From: Tenodera sinensis
Taxonomy: Eukaryota > Arthropoda > Insecta > Mantodea > Mantidae
Direction: 5' to 3'
DNA: 64,000 nucleotides
Assembly (NCBI GenBank): GCA_030765045.1
Contig: CM060964.1
Coordinates: 316,702,128-316,766,127 of the forward strand
Shown: positions 34,820 to 45,870 of the stretch, piece by piece
Layout of the letters: every line of letters starts with the position of its first letter
Position numbering within the stretch: position 1 is the stretch's first letter
The notes under the pieces: model-generated
Database searches by the model: none
The model's input: only the letters and a program-made list of their open reading frames with translations
What the model was told of the DNA's origin: nothing
Program-made: the position numbers and the translations under genes

Positions 34820-35060
34820 TTTTAACACTCATGTGTTGCACTTGCATGAGTTTCTCTACTCGCTTATTCCTCTATCTGTTTCATTTTAATCGAGATAGAA
34901 ATGTGTATAAGTTATTGCTAATGTAGATGCCAGAGGAATATGGGAATAAGTAGGCTTAAGGGTTAGCCGTTTTAAATCTGGTCGCTATGTGATGCCTTTA
35001 AAATTACATTATCTTTGCATAGCCAAGAGATAATAAACATAAAGCTATCGCTAGATATTT
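34820..35060 (+). repeat. DR-1 5' fragment
   Basis: ATGTGTTGCACTTGCATGAG, TTTCTCTACTCGCTTATTCC and GGAATATGGGAATAAGTAGG match the 5' third of DR-1. The copy fades after AAATTACATTATCTTTGCAT. Confidence 0.75.
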
Positions 35061-35109
35061 TCAATTTGTTTGAATTAATACAGCAAAAAAGGAATAACTG
35101 GTAACCAAC

Positions 35110-35275
35110 ACATAACAAGAATGAATGAAGACTGACTACCTAAAAAATGTTAAATTACAAACCAAGACGACATAGAAATGTCGGCACATCAAGAATAAGA
35201 TGGTTGAACGATATCACCTTACAAGACGGAACAGGTCAATAGGCCCAATCCTTGTAGATGATGATCACTGAGTTA
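35110..35275 (+). pseudogene. Possible LINE 3'-end relic
   Basis: A short frame YKPRRHRNVGTSRIRWLNDI resembles the RG(R/K)..GRP..RW.DDI tail of RTE-like LINEs, followed by GTAGATGATGATC, like their GATG-rich 3' ends. It is too short to be sure. Confidence 0.4.
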
Positions 35276-35785
35276 CTTATACACTGTGTATTTTTAATAT
35301 CACTAAATATATTATCATTTTGGCTAACAGAACCCGCAATTAGTTTGACCGTTTCACTGCAAACGATTTCCTAAAATGAAAGTTTAAGCCAGTTAGTTGT
35401 TTACAAGGCATTATAAAGAGTCTTGGAACATAAAAGTAAACGAATAGTAGGAACAGCTGAAAAAACCATTATAACAAATAATAAATAAAATAATTAAACT
35501 TAAAACGAAACAGTCTTATGTGATTGGTTGAATGGTGATTCCTCGAAGTTCAGTGCGCTGATGGGCAGCTGCCAAAATATATCTTTAATTCCCTTACTAC
35601 AGATTTTTACATTCGTAATTGGATGTAACCAAAAATTTCATAGTTATATGTTGCAAAAACCCCATTCACTTTTTCCACCGTGGTAACAAGCGCTTGGTGA
35701 ACAAAGGAGAAACGGGAAAAAAGAAAGAAAAACAGAACGACTCCAATTAAAGTAAAACTACAAGAGCTTGAAACTTGAAAGTAAT
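35276..35785. other. No recognised feature
   Basis: AT-rich sequence without supported features. Confidence 0.4.
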
Positions 35786-36313
35786 AACAAGCAATATTTC
35801 GGAAATAATGAATTCCACATATGAAATAAATTCTGTGTCTTAACGAGATCTACAGTTTTTGTACAATAAGATTTAGTCTATCGCTTGCAGTTTACCAGTT
35901 ATGCAGAACTCATCAAGAGTAGAGAGGATTACATGAGCTACAGCCAGAAAATACAAAATATACATTTCATTTGCCATAAAAATATCTTAAACATGCGGAA
36001 TTTTAATCATTAGACCATTTTTGAGAAAATCAAAATTTTCGAAACATTTTCCATTTAAAGGGTTTTTAGGGCGGAGGAATTTTCTTAAAAATCTTCTTGT
36101 TGCATCCTTGAAGAATATTAAACTTAAATACCAACTTTGGTTCCGTTTTTGAGTTATACTGTTCATACATGCACACACACCCTTTTCTAAAATGTTTTTT
36201 TTTTTTAATTTTATTCAGGGGTCTCAAAACATGTATTTCCAGGAAAATCTCGATATGCAATTTTTGGGTCGAATACAATACTTCCACTTACGAGACTATA
36301 CGTAGTAGAGAAA
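35786..36313 (+). repeat. DR-1 dispersed repeat copy
   Basis: GAAATAATGAATTCCACATA, TTAACGAGATCTACAGTTTT, TTACCAGTTATGCAGAAC, TACATGAGCTACAGCCAGAA and TTTTCCATTTAAAGGG lead to ATTTCCAGGAAAATCTCGAT and CGTAGTAGAGAAAGT. Only a very short CACACACA tract is present at the microsatellite slot. Confidence 0.85.
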
Positions 36314-36940
36314 GTAAAAATCAGTTTAAAATACTGTGAACTATGGTGGCAGGGAAATGTATAAGATAAAATTCATAAAGATGTTCTTAGAAGTAAAACT
36401 GCTTAATTCTAAGGTTAGAAATTCTGATGATGTACTATAACCGAATATATACACCTCTGGTAAAATTTTTATTGTACATTTAATATCAAAGATATTCATA
36501 ATTTCACCCTTAACGAGAAGTTGAAAGGAGGAAGTGTTGTAGGAAAGAGTGCACGGAAAGCCGCGTGCACGCAACTGGTCAGATGTGTTATAGAATCTCG
36601 TATGAATTTAATTAGTAATAACATTAAACCTTTGAGAGGAATAGTGCATTGTTCTGACCACGTTACCGAACAGGCTGTGAACCGTACAACGACCTATGCA
36701 GAGGGCTAGCCAGCGGCGAGATAACTGTTTACATTCAGGACACTATCGCCCTCACGTCACCTCATGAATTTAGACCACCTACATTAACCTACTCTAAAGG
36801 TTGGGTTTATTTCCACCATTCCGAAATTGTTATCGATAAGAGAATTAATCGTGTCTTTAAAGTGGAAAGACTGAAGGATTGTGTTGCGTGGTTAAATGGA
36901 GAGGAAAAGTGTCATAAATTCAGGGGTATACATACACAGT
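36314..36940. other. No recognised feature
   Basis: A 62-codon plus frame at 36,521-36,709 has no recognisable similarity. No TIRs or simple repeats were seen. Confidence 0.4.
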
Positions 36941-36942
36941 AA

Positions 36943-37102
36943 TATCTGTGGTCTAGGGGTAACACGTCAGTGTTTGGTTTACCAGATTCTGGGTGCAAAC
37001 ACAGCAGGGGGCGATGGATTTTTTTCTGGTGTAAAAATCCTCAGCATGGCTTGGCTTCTCTCGGAAGGGAAGTAAAGCCGGCGGCCCGTGGCTTACATTT
37101 AC
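36943..37102 (+). mobile_element. SINE (family D, copy 1), 3'-truncated at a mariner insertion
   Basis: The head TGTGGTCTAGGGGTAACAC is tRNA-Glu-like in its A-box region, followed by a degenerate B box (TTCTGGGTGCAAAC), GGCGATGGATTTTTTT, AAAAATCCTCAGCATGGC and CGGAAGGGAAGTAAAGCCG. The same body is found inverted at 43,440-43,620. The SINE stops at a TTTA where the mariner end begins. Confidence 0.7.
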
Positions 37103-37640
37103 GAGGCGTGTTTTTAGAGTAAGTACCGTTATATATTTTGCCTCTGCAGCGCTGCAGTCGAGATTTTGAGTATGTCCAATCTCTTCCTCCATTCATCAGT
37201 TGTGAGCGACCGTCACATTGCTTTTTCCTATTGTATGAGCGTTTGGAAATGTTCAAAGCAGTCGAACAACCCACCGTCTGTGAAATCAGATCAGTGATTC
37301 GTTTTGTGAATACGAGAAATGTTATGTTAGTAAACATTTATCCCGAATTATGTAAAGCTTATGGGGAAACAGTGAATGACAATGCCCGGCCACACACAGT
37401 CAAAATCTGATTGCATGATTGGTTTGGGGAAAATTTGACAATCCTCCCTACAATTGGATTTGGCATCAAGGCATTTTCATAGTTTTCTTCATCTGAAGAA
37501 TCTCCTTGATGGAAAACATTTCAACCGCGAAGATATCAAAAAAGTGGAGATTTGGCTTTTTATCAGGGGCGACATTATTCTTTGACTAAGGCTTACAAAA
37601 ACAGGTTTCCCTTAAGATAAGTGGCTAAATAAGGGCGGTA
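37103..37640 (+). pseudogene. Internally deleted mariner-like element
   Basis: Starts with the mariner-type end ACGAGGCGTGTTTTTAGAGT. The frame then gives the N-terminal helix-turn-helix half (CEIRSVIRFVNTRNVMLVNI and ELCKAYGETV). At about 37,378 it jumps directly to the far C-terminal half (DNARPHTVKI, then LHDWFGENLT, SEESPWK-like and ADLAFYQGRH-like segments with stops). In full-length mariners about 200 residues, including the first two catalytic aspartates, lie between these parts. They are absent here, so the element is a deletion derivative. The right end is not clearly defined. Confidence 0.8.
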
Positions 37641-37717
37641 ACTAAGTGTAGAAGTAGTGAAAGATGTAAGGTTTTGAATGATAACAAAGTATTTGGAAAA
37701 TAATGTTCTAATATAAC

Positions 37718-37850
37718 TTTCTCTATTGGTAAGTAGAGGAAGTAGTTGATTCGGCCCAAAATTCGATGTCGAGATTTCACCGGAAATATGTTTTGAGACC
37801 CCCTGAATACAAAAGAAAAAAAGCATTTTTAGAAAACGACCGCGCTTGCT
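37718..37850 (-). repeat. DR-1 3'-end fragment bordering the satellite
   Basis: Inverse DR-1 terminus: ACTTTCTCTATTGGTAAGTA, GATGTCGAGATTTCACCGG, AAATATGTTTTGAGACCCCC and AAAAAGCATTTTTAGAAAA. It ends at the CGTACGTGTGTG where DR-1 copies carry their CA/TG tract, and the large satellite starts there. Confidence 0.85.
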
Positions 37851-37853
37851 CGT

Positions 37854-37900
<47 letters not shown>

Positions 37901-40900
37901 TGTCTGTGTATGTATGTCCGTCTGTCTGTCTGTGTCTGTCTTTGTGTCTGTCTGTCTTTGTGTCTGTCTGTGTGTCTGTCTCTGTCTGTGTCTGTCTCCG
38001 TCTGTGTGTCTGTCTCTGTCTGTGTGTCTGGCTCTCTGTCTCTGTGTCTGTCTCTCTGTCTGTGTGTCTGGCTCTCTGTCTGTGTGTCTGTCTGCCTATG
38101 TGTCTGCCTATCTGTGTGTCTGTGTGTCTCTGCCTGTGTGTCTGTCTCTGCTTGTGTGTCTGTCTCTGTCTGTGTGTCTGTCTCTGTCTGTGTGTCTGTC
38201 TGCCTATGTGTCTGTCTCTGCTTGTGTGTCTGTCTCTGTCTGTGTGTCTGTCTCTGTCTGTGTGTCTGTCTCTGTCTGTGTGTCTGTCTGCCTATCTGTG
38301 TCTGTCTCTGCCTGTGTGTCTGTCTCTGCTTGTGTGTCTGTCTCTGTCTGTGTGTCTGTCTCTGTCTGTGTGTCTGTCTGCCTATGTGTCTGTCTCTGCT
38401 TGTGTGTCTGTCTCTGTCTGTGTGTCTGTCTCTGTCTGTGTGTCTCTCTGTCTGTGTGTCTGTCTCTCTGTCTGTGTGTCTGGCTCTCTGTCTCTGTGTC
38501 TGTCTCTCTGTGTGTCTGGCTCTCTGTCTGTGTGTCTGTCTGCCTATGTGTCTGCCTATCTGTGTGTCTGTGTGTCTGTCTGTCTCTGCCTGTGTGTCTG
38601 TCTCTGCCTGTGTGTCTGTCTCTGCCTGTGTGTCTGTCTCTGCCTGTGTGTCTGTCTCTGCCTGTGTGTCTGGCTCTCTGTCTGTGTGTCTGTCTGCCTA
38701 TGTGTCTGCCTATCTGTGTCTGTGTGTCTGTCTGTCTCTGCCTGTGTGTCTGTCTCTGCCTGTGTGTCTGTCTCTGTCTGTGTGTCTGTCTGCCTATGTG
38801 TCTGCCTATGTGTCTGTCTCTGCTTGTGTGTCTGTCTCTATCTGTGTATCTGTCTCTGCCTGTGTGTCTGTCTCTGCTTGTGTGTCTGTCTCTGTCTGTG
38901 TGTCTGCCTATCTGTGTGTCTGTCTCTGCCTGTGTGTCTGTCTCTGCCTGTGTGTCTGTCTGCCTATGTGTCTGCCTATCTGTGTGTCTGTCTCTGTCTG
39001 TGTGTCTGCCTCTGTCTGTGTGTCTGTCTCTGTCTGTGTGTCTGTCTGCCTATGTGTCTGCCTATCTGTGTGTCTGTCTCTGTCTGTGTGTCTGCCTCTG
39101 TCTGTGTGTCTGTCTCTGCTTGTGTGTCTGTCTGCCTGTGTGTCTGTCTCTGTCTGTGTGTCTGTCTCTGTCTGTGTGTCTGTCTCTGCCTGTGTGTCTG
39201 TCTGCCTATGTGTCTGCCTATCTCTGTGTCTGTCTCTGTCTGTGTGTCTGTCTCTGTCTGTGTGTATGTCTGCCTATGTGTCTGTCTCTGCCTGTGTGTC
39301 TGTCTCTGCCTGTGTGTCTGTCTCTGCCTCTGTGTCTGTCTCTGCCTGTGTGTCTGTCTCTGTCTGTGTGTCTGCCTATCTGTGTGTCTGTCTCTGCCTG
39401 TGTGTCTGTCTCTGTCTGTGTGTCTGTCTCTGTCTGTGTGTCTGTCTCTGTCTGTGTGTCTGTCTCTGTCTGTGTGTCTGCCTATCTGTGTGTCTGCCTA
39501 TCTGTGTGTCTGCCTATCTGTGTGTCTGTCTCTGCCTGTGTGTCTGTCTCTGTCTGTGTGTCTGTCTCTGTCTGTGTGTCTGTCTCTGTCTGTGTGTCTG
39601 TCTCTGCCTGTGTGTCTGTCTCTGTCTGTGTGTCTGTCTCTGCCTGTGTGTCTGTCTCTGCCTGTGTGTCTGTCTCTGCCTGTGTGTCTGTCTCTGCCTG
39701 TGTGTCTGTCTCTGCCTGTGTGTCTGTCTCTGCCTGTGTGTCTGTCTCTGCCTGTGTGTCTGTCTCTGCCTGTGTGTCTGTCTCTGCCTGTGTGTCTGTC
39801 TCTGTCTGTGTGTCTGTCTGCCTATGTGTCTGCCTATCTGTGTGTCTGTCTCTGCTTGTGTGTCTGTCTCTATCTGTGTGTCTGTCTCTGTCTGTGTGTC
39901 TGTCTCTGTCTGTGTGTCTGTCTGCCTATGTGTCTGTCTCTGACTGTGTGTCTGTCTCTGCCTGTGTGTCTGTCTCTGTCTGTGTGTCTGTCTGCCTATG
40001 TGTCTGTCTCTGCCTGTGTGTCTGTCTCTGCCTGTGTGTCTGTCTCTGCCTGTGTGTCTGTCTGCCTATGTGTCTGCCTATCTGTGTGTCTGTCTCTGCT
40101 TGTGTGTCTGTCTCTATCTGTGTGTCTGTCTGCCTATGTGTCTGCCTATGTGTCTGTCTCTGCTTGTGTGTCTGTCTCTATCTGTGTGTCTGTCTCTGCT
40201 TGTGTGTCTGTCTCTGTCTGTGTGTCTGTCTCTGCTTGTGTGTCTGTCTCTGTCTGTGTGTCTGTCTCTGTCTGTGTGTCTGTCTCAGCTTGTGTGTCTG
40301 TCTCTGTCTGTGTGTCTGTCTCTGTCTGTGTGTCTGCCTATCTGTGTGTCTGTCTCTGCCTGTGTGTCTGTCTCTGTCTGTGTGTCTGTCTCTGTCTGTG
40401 TGTATGTCTGCCTATGTGTCTGTCTCTGCCTGTGTGTCTGTCTCTGCCTGTGTGTCTGTCTCTGCCTGTGTGTCTGTCTCTGCCTCTGTGTCTGTCTCTG
40501 CCTGTGTGTCTGTCTCTGTCTGTGTGTCTGCCTATCTGTGTGTCTGCCTATCTGTGTGTCTGTCTCTGCCTGTGTGTCTGTCTCTGTCTGTGTGTCTGTC
40601 TCTGCCTGTGTGTCTGTCTCTGCCTGTGTGTCTGTCTCTGCCTGTGTGTCTGTCTCTGTCTGTGTGTCTGTCTCTGTCTGTGTGTCTGTCTCTGTCTGTG
40701 TGTCTGCCTATCTGTGTGTCTGTCTCTGCCTGTGTGTCTGTCTCTGTCTGTGTGTCTGTCTCTGCTTGTGTGTCTGTCTCTGTCTGTGTGTCTGTCTCTG
40801 TCTGTGTGTCTGTCTCTCTCTGTGTGTCTGTCTCTGCCTGTGTGTCTGTCTCTGCTTGTGTGTCTGTCTCTGTCTGTGTGTCTGTCTCTGTCTGTGTGTC

Positions 40901-43285
40901 TGTCTGCCTATGTGTCTGCCTATGTGTCTGTCTCTGCTTGTGTGTCTGTCTCTGTCTGTGTGTCTGTCTCTGTCTGTGTGTCTCTCTGTCTGTGTGTCTG
41001 TCTCTCTGTCTGTGTGTCTGGCTCTCTGTCTCTGTGTCTGGCTCTCTGTCTGTGTGTCTGTCTGCCTATGTGTCTGCCTATCTGTGTGTCTGTGTGTCTG
41101 TCTGTCTCTGCCTGTGTGTCTGTCTCTGCCTGTGTGTCTGTCTCTGCCTGTGTGTCTGTCTCTGCCTGTGTGTCTGTCTCTGCCTGTGTGTCTGTCTCTG
41201 CCTGTGTGTCTGTCTCTGCCTGTGTGTCTGGCTCTCTGTCTGTGTGTCTGTCTGCCTATGTGTCTGCCTATCTGTGTGTCTGTCTGTCTCTGCCTGTGTG
41301 TCTGTCTCTGCCTGTGTGTCTGTCTCTGCCTGTGTGTCTGTCTCTGCCTGTGTGTCTGTCTCTGCCTGTGTGTCTGTCTCTGCCTGTGTGTCTGTCTCTG
41401 CCTGTGTGTCTGTCTCTGTCTGTGTGTCTGTCTCTGTCTGTGTGTCTGTCTCTGCCTGTGTGTCTGTCTCTGCCTGTGTGTCTGTCTCTGCCTGTGTGTC
41501 TGTCTCTGCCTGTGTGTCTGTCTCTGCCTGTGTGTCTGTCTCTGCCTGTGTGTCTGTCTCTGCCTGTGTGTCTGTCTCTGCCTGTGTGTCTGTCTCTGTC
41601 TGTGTGTCTGTCTCTGCCTGTGTGTCTGTCTGCCTATGTGTCTGCCTATCTGTGTGTCTGTCTCTGTCTGTGTGTCTGTCTCTGTCTGTGTGTCTGTCTG
41701 CCTATGTGTCTGCCTATCTGTGTGTCTGTCTCTGCTTGTGTGTCTGTCTCTATCTGTGTGTCTGTCTCTGTCTGTGTGTCTGTCTCTGTCTGTGTGTCTG
41801 TCTGCCTATGTGTCTGCCTATGTGTCTGTCTCTGCTTGTGTGTCTGTCTCTATCTGTGTGTCTGTCTCTGCCTGTGTGTCTGTCTCTGCTTGTGTGTCTG
41901 TCTCTGTCTGTGTGTCTGTCTCTGTCTGTGTGTCTGCCTATCTGTGTGTCTGTCTCTGCCTGTGTGTCTGTCTCTGCCTGTGTGTCTGTCTCTGTCTGTG
42001 TGTCTGTCTCTGTCTGTGTGTATGTCTGCCTATGTGTCTGTCTCTGCCTGTGTGTCTGTCTCTGCCTGTGTGTCTGTCTCTGCCTGTGTGTCTGTCTCTG
42101 TCTGTGTGTCTGCCTATCTGTGTGTCTGCCTATCTGTGTGTCTGTCTCTGCCTGTGTGTCTGTCTCTGTCTGTGTGTCTGTCTCTGTCTGTGTGTCTGTC
42201 TCTGCCTGTGTGTCTGTCTCTGTCTGTGTGTCTGTCTGCCTATGTGTCTGTCTCTGCCTGTGTGTCTGTCTCTGCCTGTGTGTCTGTCTCTGCCTGTGTG
42301 TCTGTCTCTGCCTGTGTGTCTGTCTCTGCCTGTGTGTCTGTCTCTGCCTGTGTGTCTGCCTATCTGTGTGTCTGTCTCTGCCTGTGTGTCTGTCTCTGCC
42401 TGTGTGTCTGTCTCTGTCTGTGTGTCTGTCTGCCTATGTGTCTGCCTATCTGTGTGTCTGTCTCTGTCTGTGTGTCTGTCTGCCTATGTGTCTGCCTATC
42501 TGTGTGTCTGCCTATCTGTGTGTCTGCCTATCTGTGTGTCTGTCTCTGCCTGTGTGTCTGTCTCTGCCTGTGTGTCTGTCTCTGCCTGTGTGTCTGTCTC
42601 TGTCTGTGTGTCTGTCTGCCTATGTGTCTGCCTATCTGTGTGTCTGTCTCTGCCTGTGTGTCTGTCTCTGCCTGTGTGTCTGTCTCTGCCTGTGTGTCTG
42701 TCTCTGTCTGTGTGTCTGCCTATCTGTGTGTCTGCCTATGTGTCTGTCTCTGCCTGTGTGTCTGTCTCTGTCTGTGTGTCTGTCTCTGCCTGTGTGTCTG
42801 TCTCTGTCTGTGTGTCTGTCTGCCTATGTGTCTGCCTATCTGTGTGTCTGTCTCTGCCTGTGTGTCTGTCTGCCTATGTGTCTGTCTCTGCCTGTGTGTC
42901 TGTCTCTGCCTGTGTGTCTGTCTCTGTGTGTGTGTCTGTCTCTGTCTGTCTCTGTCTGTGTGTCTGTCTGCCTATGTGTCTGCCTGTCTCTGCCTGTGTG
43001 TCTGTCTCTGTCTGTGTGTCTGTCTCTGTCTCTCTGTCTATGTGTCTGTCTCTCTGTCTGTGTGTCTGTCTCTCTGTCTGTGTGTCTGTCTCTGTCTGCC
43101 TGTCTCTGTCTGTCTGCCTGTCTCTGCCTGTGTGTCTGTCTCTCTGTCTGTGTGTCTGTCTCTCTGTCTGTGTGTCTGTCTCTCTGTCTGTGTGTCTGTC
43201 TCTCTGTCTGTGTGTCTGTCTCTCTGTCTGTGTGTCTGTCTCTCTGTCTGTGTGTCTGTCTCTCTGTGTGTCTGTGTGTCTCTCA
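37851..43285. repeat. 5.4-kb TCTG/TGTG satellite with 18-bp and 16-bp units
   Basis: Begins as (TG)n, then arrays of an 18-bp unit TCTGTCTCTGTCTGTGTG and its variant with GCC for GTC, punctuated by units containing TGCCTATGTG or TGCCTATCTG. The plus strand almost never makes TAA, TAG or TGA, so three frames stay open for up to 1,832 codons of Cys-Leu-Ser-Val repeats. There is no credible start context, no codon-position bias and no splice structure, so these are not genes. Blocks are copied within the array (TGTATGTCTGCC at 39,263, 40,401 and 42,019; GCTCTCTGTCTCTGTGTC at about 38,033, 38,483 and 41,021). Confidence 0.97.
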
Positions 43286-43439
43286 GTCTGTGGACAGCAC
43301 AACTACAGACGTTCCTATTCCCTCAATATATTATATGTTAACTAAAAGGCTCAATTGAAATTCCGTTTTTATTTAGGGCGCTCTTTAACTGCTTTGTTTC
43401 TCAGCGTCTCCTTCCACACTGGCCGTGAAGAACCGCTTA

Positions 43440-43622
43440 CTTTTGCTCAGATGTTTCTTTATCCGGTTTGAAGTTCTCTTACGCGCAGTAAATCTATGTC
43501 ACGGGACCATCGGCTTGACTTTCCTTCCGAAGGAAGTCATGTTAAGGATTTTTACACCCGAAAAAAATCCATCGCCGTGTTTCAACCCACAATCTCGGAA
43601 ACCATGGAGGGAAACTAAATTT
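43440..43622 (-). mobile_element. SINE (family D, copy 2)
   Basis: Inverse orientation. On the minus strand GATTGTGGGTTGAAACAC (B-box region), GGCGATGGATTTTTTTCGGG, AAAAATCCTTAACATGAC, CTTCGGAAGGAAAGTCAAGC and CATAGATTTACTGCGCG match family D. It ends near 43,440 with GTTCTTCACGGCC. It extends farther 3' than the copy at 36,943, showing a TAGATTTAC block shared with family C. Confidence 0.75.
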
Positions 43623-43637
43623 TTGAATGTAAAAGGT

Positions 43638-43952
43638 AACCCCGTGGCACAACAGCCCATTCGGGCCAAGGCCTACCGCCGGACCGTTGCGGCACCCACC
43701 TCACCCCGCAGTCCCCATGAGTGAGGTGCGGTACTGGAGATGAGACGTCGTCAGCGCCCCCGCCCCTCCGCCCTTCTCGACACGGACCGGTCTACTTTTC
43801 AATCAAGTAGCTTCTCAATTGAGCCCTAAGAAGGCTGAGTGCACCCCGGACCAAGTCTCCCATCGGGAGAAAATCAGCACGCCGGTACTGGGAATCAAGC
43901 CCGGGTCTTCCACTTGGTAAGCAGCAGCGCTACCACCGCGATATGGAGACAA
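43638..43952 (-). mobile_element. tRNA-derived SINE (family A, copy 2)
   Basis: Minus strand: head with GCTTGATTCCCAGTACCGG (degenerate B box), CGTGCTGATTTTCTCCCG, GGGGTGCACTCAGCCTTC, and a body ending GGCTGTTGTGCCACGG. It aligns to the copies at 28,950 and 54,281. It lies head-to-tail next to a family D SINE in the same orientation. Confidence 0.85.
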
Positions 43953-44254
43953 CCTTAAAATGTTCAATATACCCTATATAAATGATCAATATGTTTTCCC
44001 TGTGAGACAATTTAAAGTATTCAGACTAATTTAATGAATTTTTATAAATGTTCTTATAAACGTTAACAATGAAGTTAACTTGCCTTTGTACCTTTAGTAC
44101 TTAGCTGACTTCTCTCCTCACTCTCTCTGTCTCTCCTGTTGCTCCTGGATCTCTCTTTCTCTCTCTCTCTTCCCTCCCTTATAGTGTCTGCACATCTCTC
44201 GAACTCTAGCTCTCGATAGTAATATCCAAGAAGCTACGCAGTCAGAGCCGCTTC
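43953..44254. repeat. Spacer with CT-rich simple sequence
   Basis: AT-rich start, then a CTCTCT-rich stretch at about 44,110-44,190. No gene seen. Confidence 0.6.
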
Positions 44255-44563
44255 CATCAGAAAAATCTGATGTGTTGCACTCACAAGACTTTCTCTACTC
44301 TTATACTATTCCTACAAACTTATTCCTCTATCTCCTTTGTCAGTCGACATAAACATTTGCAGAAATTACCTTATTGCTAATTTTCTTGTTGGTGCATGAC
44401 GAATATGCGAATACATTAGGCTTTGAGCCATAGTCAAATCTTTCAAGCCTGGTCTCTTGCACTGCCAAGAGACAAAGAAGTGAATAACGATCTTCCATTT
44501 GATTAAAGTCTAAGAATTACAAAACACACAAATAACAAAGAATATCTTGGAAATTGTTCACTC

Positions 44564-44595
<32 letters not shown>

Positions 44596-44875
44596 TTGGG
44601 CATAACTTGTGTGTTTTAACTACGTCTATATTTTTGTATAGTAACACTTGGTTTATCTCTTACGGTCAAACTATATGGACTATAGCTAGAAAATTAAACA
44701 TACTTTCATTTGCCATACAAATCTCTTTAACATGTGGCATTTTAATCTAGAACTGCCTTTTTGGATTGAGGTGGCTTGAAACCATATTTTTCCGGTGAAA
44801 TCTTAACATCGAAATTTTGAGCAGAATAGAATACTTCCCCTACGTACTATACGTAGTAGAGAAAATAAAATTTTC
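44255..44875 (+). repeat. DR-1 dispersed repeat copy with internal deletion
   Basis: Starts AAATCTGATGTGTTGCACTC, then ACTTTCTCTACTCTTATACT. It continues through TTCCATTTGATTAAAGTC and a poly-A run at 44,566-44,590, then jumps from TGGCATTTTAATC to CTTTTTGGATTGAGG, missing the microsatellite-bearing section. It ends TTTCCGGTGAAATCTTAACA and CGTAGTAGAGAAAAT. Confidence 0.85.
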
Positions 44876-44949
44876 CGGTTCTAACTTTAACATAGTCAGG
44901 AAATTGTAAATTGACCAAGTTACATTACACTATAATCTTTAAAGTTTTA

Positions 44950-45870
44950 GGAGGCATTTAAAAATGCATATATATATAACGGACCATGTTATATAACTAT
45001 ATTTGAATATAGTTCATAAAGTTTCCAGAATTTGTAAATAATACATAAGTTAGCATTTGCACAACACTTCCTTCAAAACAGTTCCCTTTCGCAGTGAGAG
45101 ACTTCTGCAATGTTCTAACAGCCTGGAAGCATTCCTGAAAACCATTTTTGAAACCAATCTCATCCCTCGCGTCACATTTGCATGACTTCTTCAGTGCTCG
45201 CAAATCGTCTCCACTTCAGATGACGTCTGAGGCATCAAAAGAGGAACTAGTCTGGCGGTTAAAGCCGTCACATTATATCCGGGAAGATAATTTATTACCA
45301 AAGCTGAGCGATGTGCAGGTGCATTGCAATGCAGAAGATACTATTATCATGTTTTGTGCTCATTCTTCTGGAAGCTTCCTTCTCACTGCGTCCTTGAGCC
45401 GACGTCGTATGTCTGCATAATTTATCTGGCTGTAGTATGACCTTATGGCATTAATTTATGGTGGACAAACCCCTGAGCGTCAAAGAAAATTTTCAGCTTA
45501 ACTTCACCACTCCAATTATCCGTAGGACATTTTAGTTTTTGAGTAGATATTTTTGGTTGACTGAGGTTTAGTCCCCGGGTGGTACAAACAGAACGAAATT
45601 TTACTCCCAGCGATTACAATGTTCGAAAAATCACCATCTTCATCAGCCACACTAAGTCTCCAGCAAGAATCATTCGTCTTTTTTGTTCAGGAGTCAACAT
45701 TTCCGTAACTGCATTGTCACTAACGTAACGTATGTTCAAATTTTTGTGAAGAACTTTTTGACCACATTTAAACAAAATTCCAACCTCTACTGACATTTCT
45801 CTAATAACTTTTTGTCGGTCAGCTAATAGTAGCTGGTACATGCTGAATATTTGCTTCATTCATTGCAGTT
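44950..45870 (-). pseudogene. mariner-like (SETMAR-type) transposase relic
   Basis: On the minus strand from about 45,860: LLADRQKVIREMSVEVGI, VLHKNLNIRYVS and TEMLTPEQKRRMILAGDLV match the segment leading to the first catalytic aspartate region. LYHPGTKPQSTKN then matches the conserved (Y/F)..PETK.QS block. IFFDAQGFVHHKLMP, in a shifted frame, matches the second-aspartate strand (the usual FFD..G.VH). NGFQECFQAVRTLQKSLTA and NCFEGSVVQ match the C-terminus. Several frameshifts and stops make it inactive. The third acidic residue region (DNA.PH) is not legible. Ends were not located. Confidence 0.8.

Noticed and set aside
37851..43285. CRISPR-like regularly spaced repeats
   Set aside because: The array has no unique spacers, only variants of the same 16-18-bp unit, and the genome is animal.
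37766..43358. Open frames of up to 1,832 codons (Cys-Leu-Ser-Val repeats), which could be taken for a giant cysteine-rich structural protein
   Set aside because: All three plus frames are open over the same simple satellite because its words cannot form stop codons on that strand. There is no codon bias, start context or unique domain.
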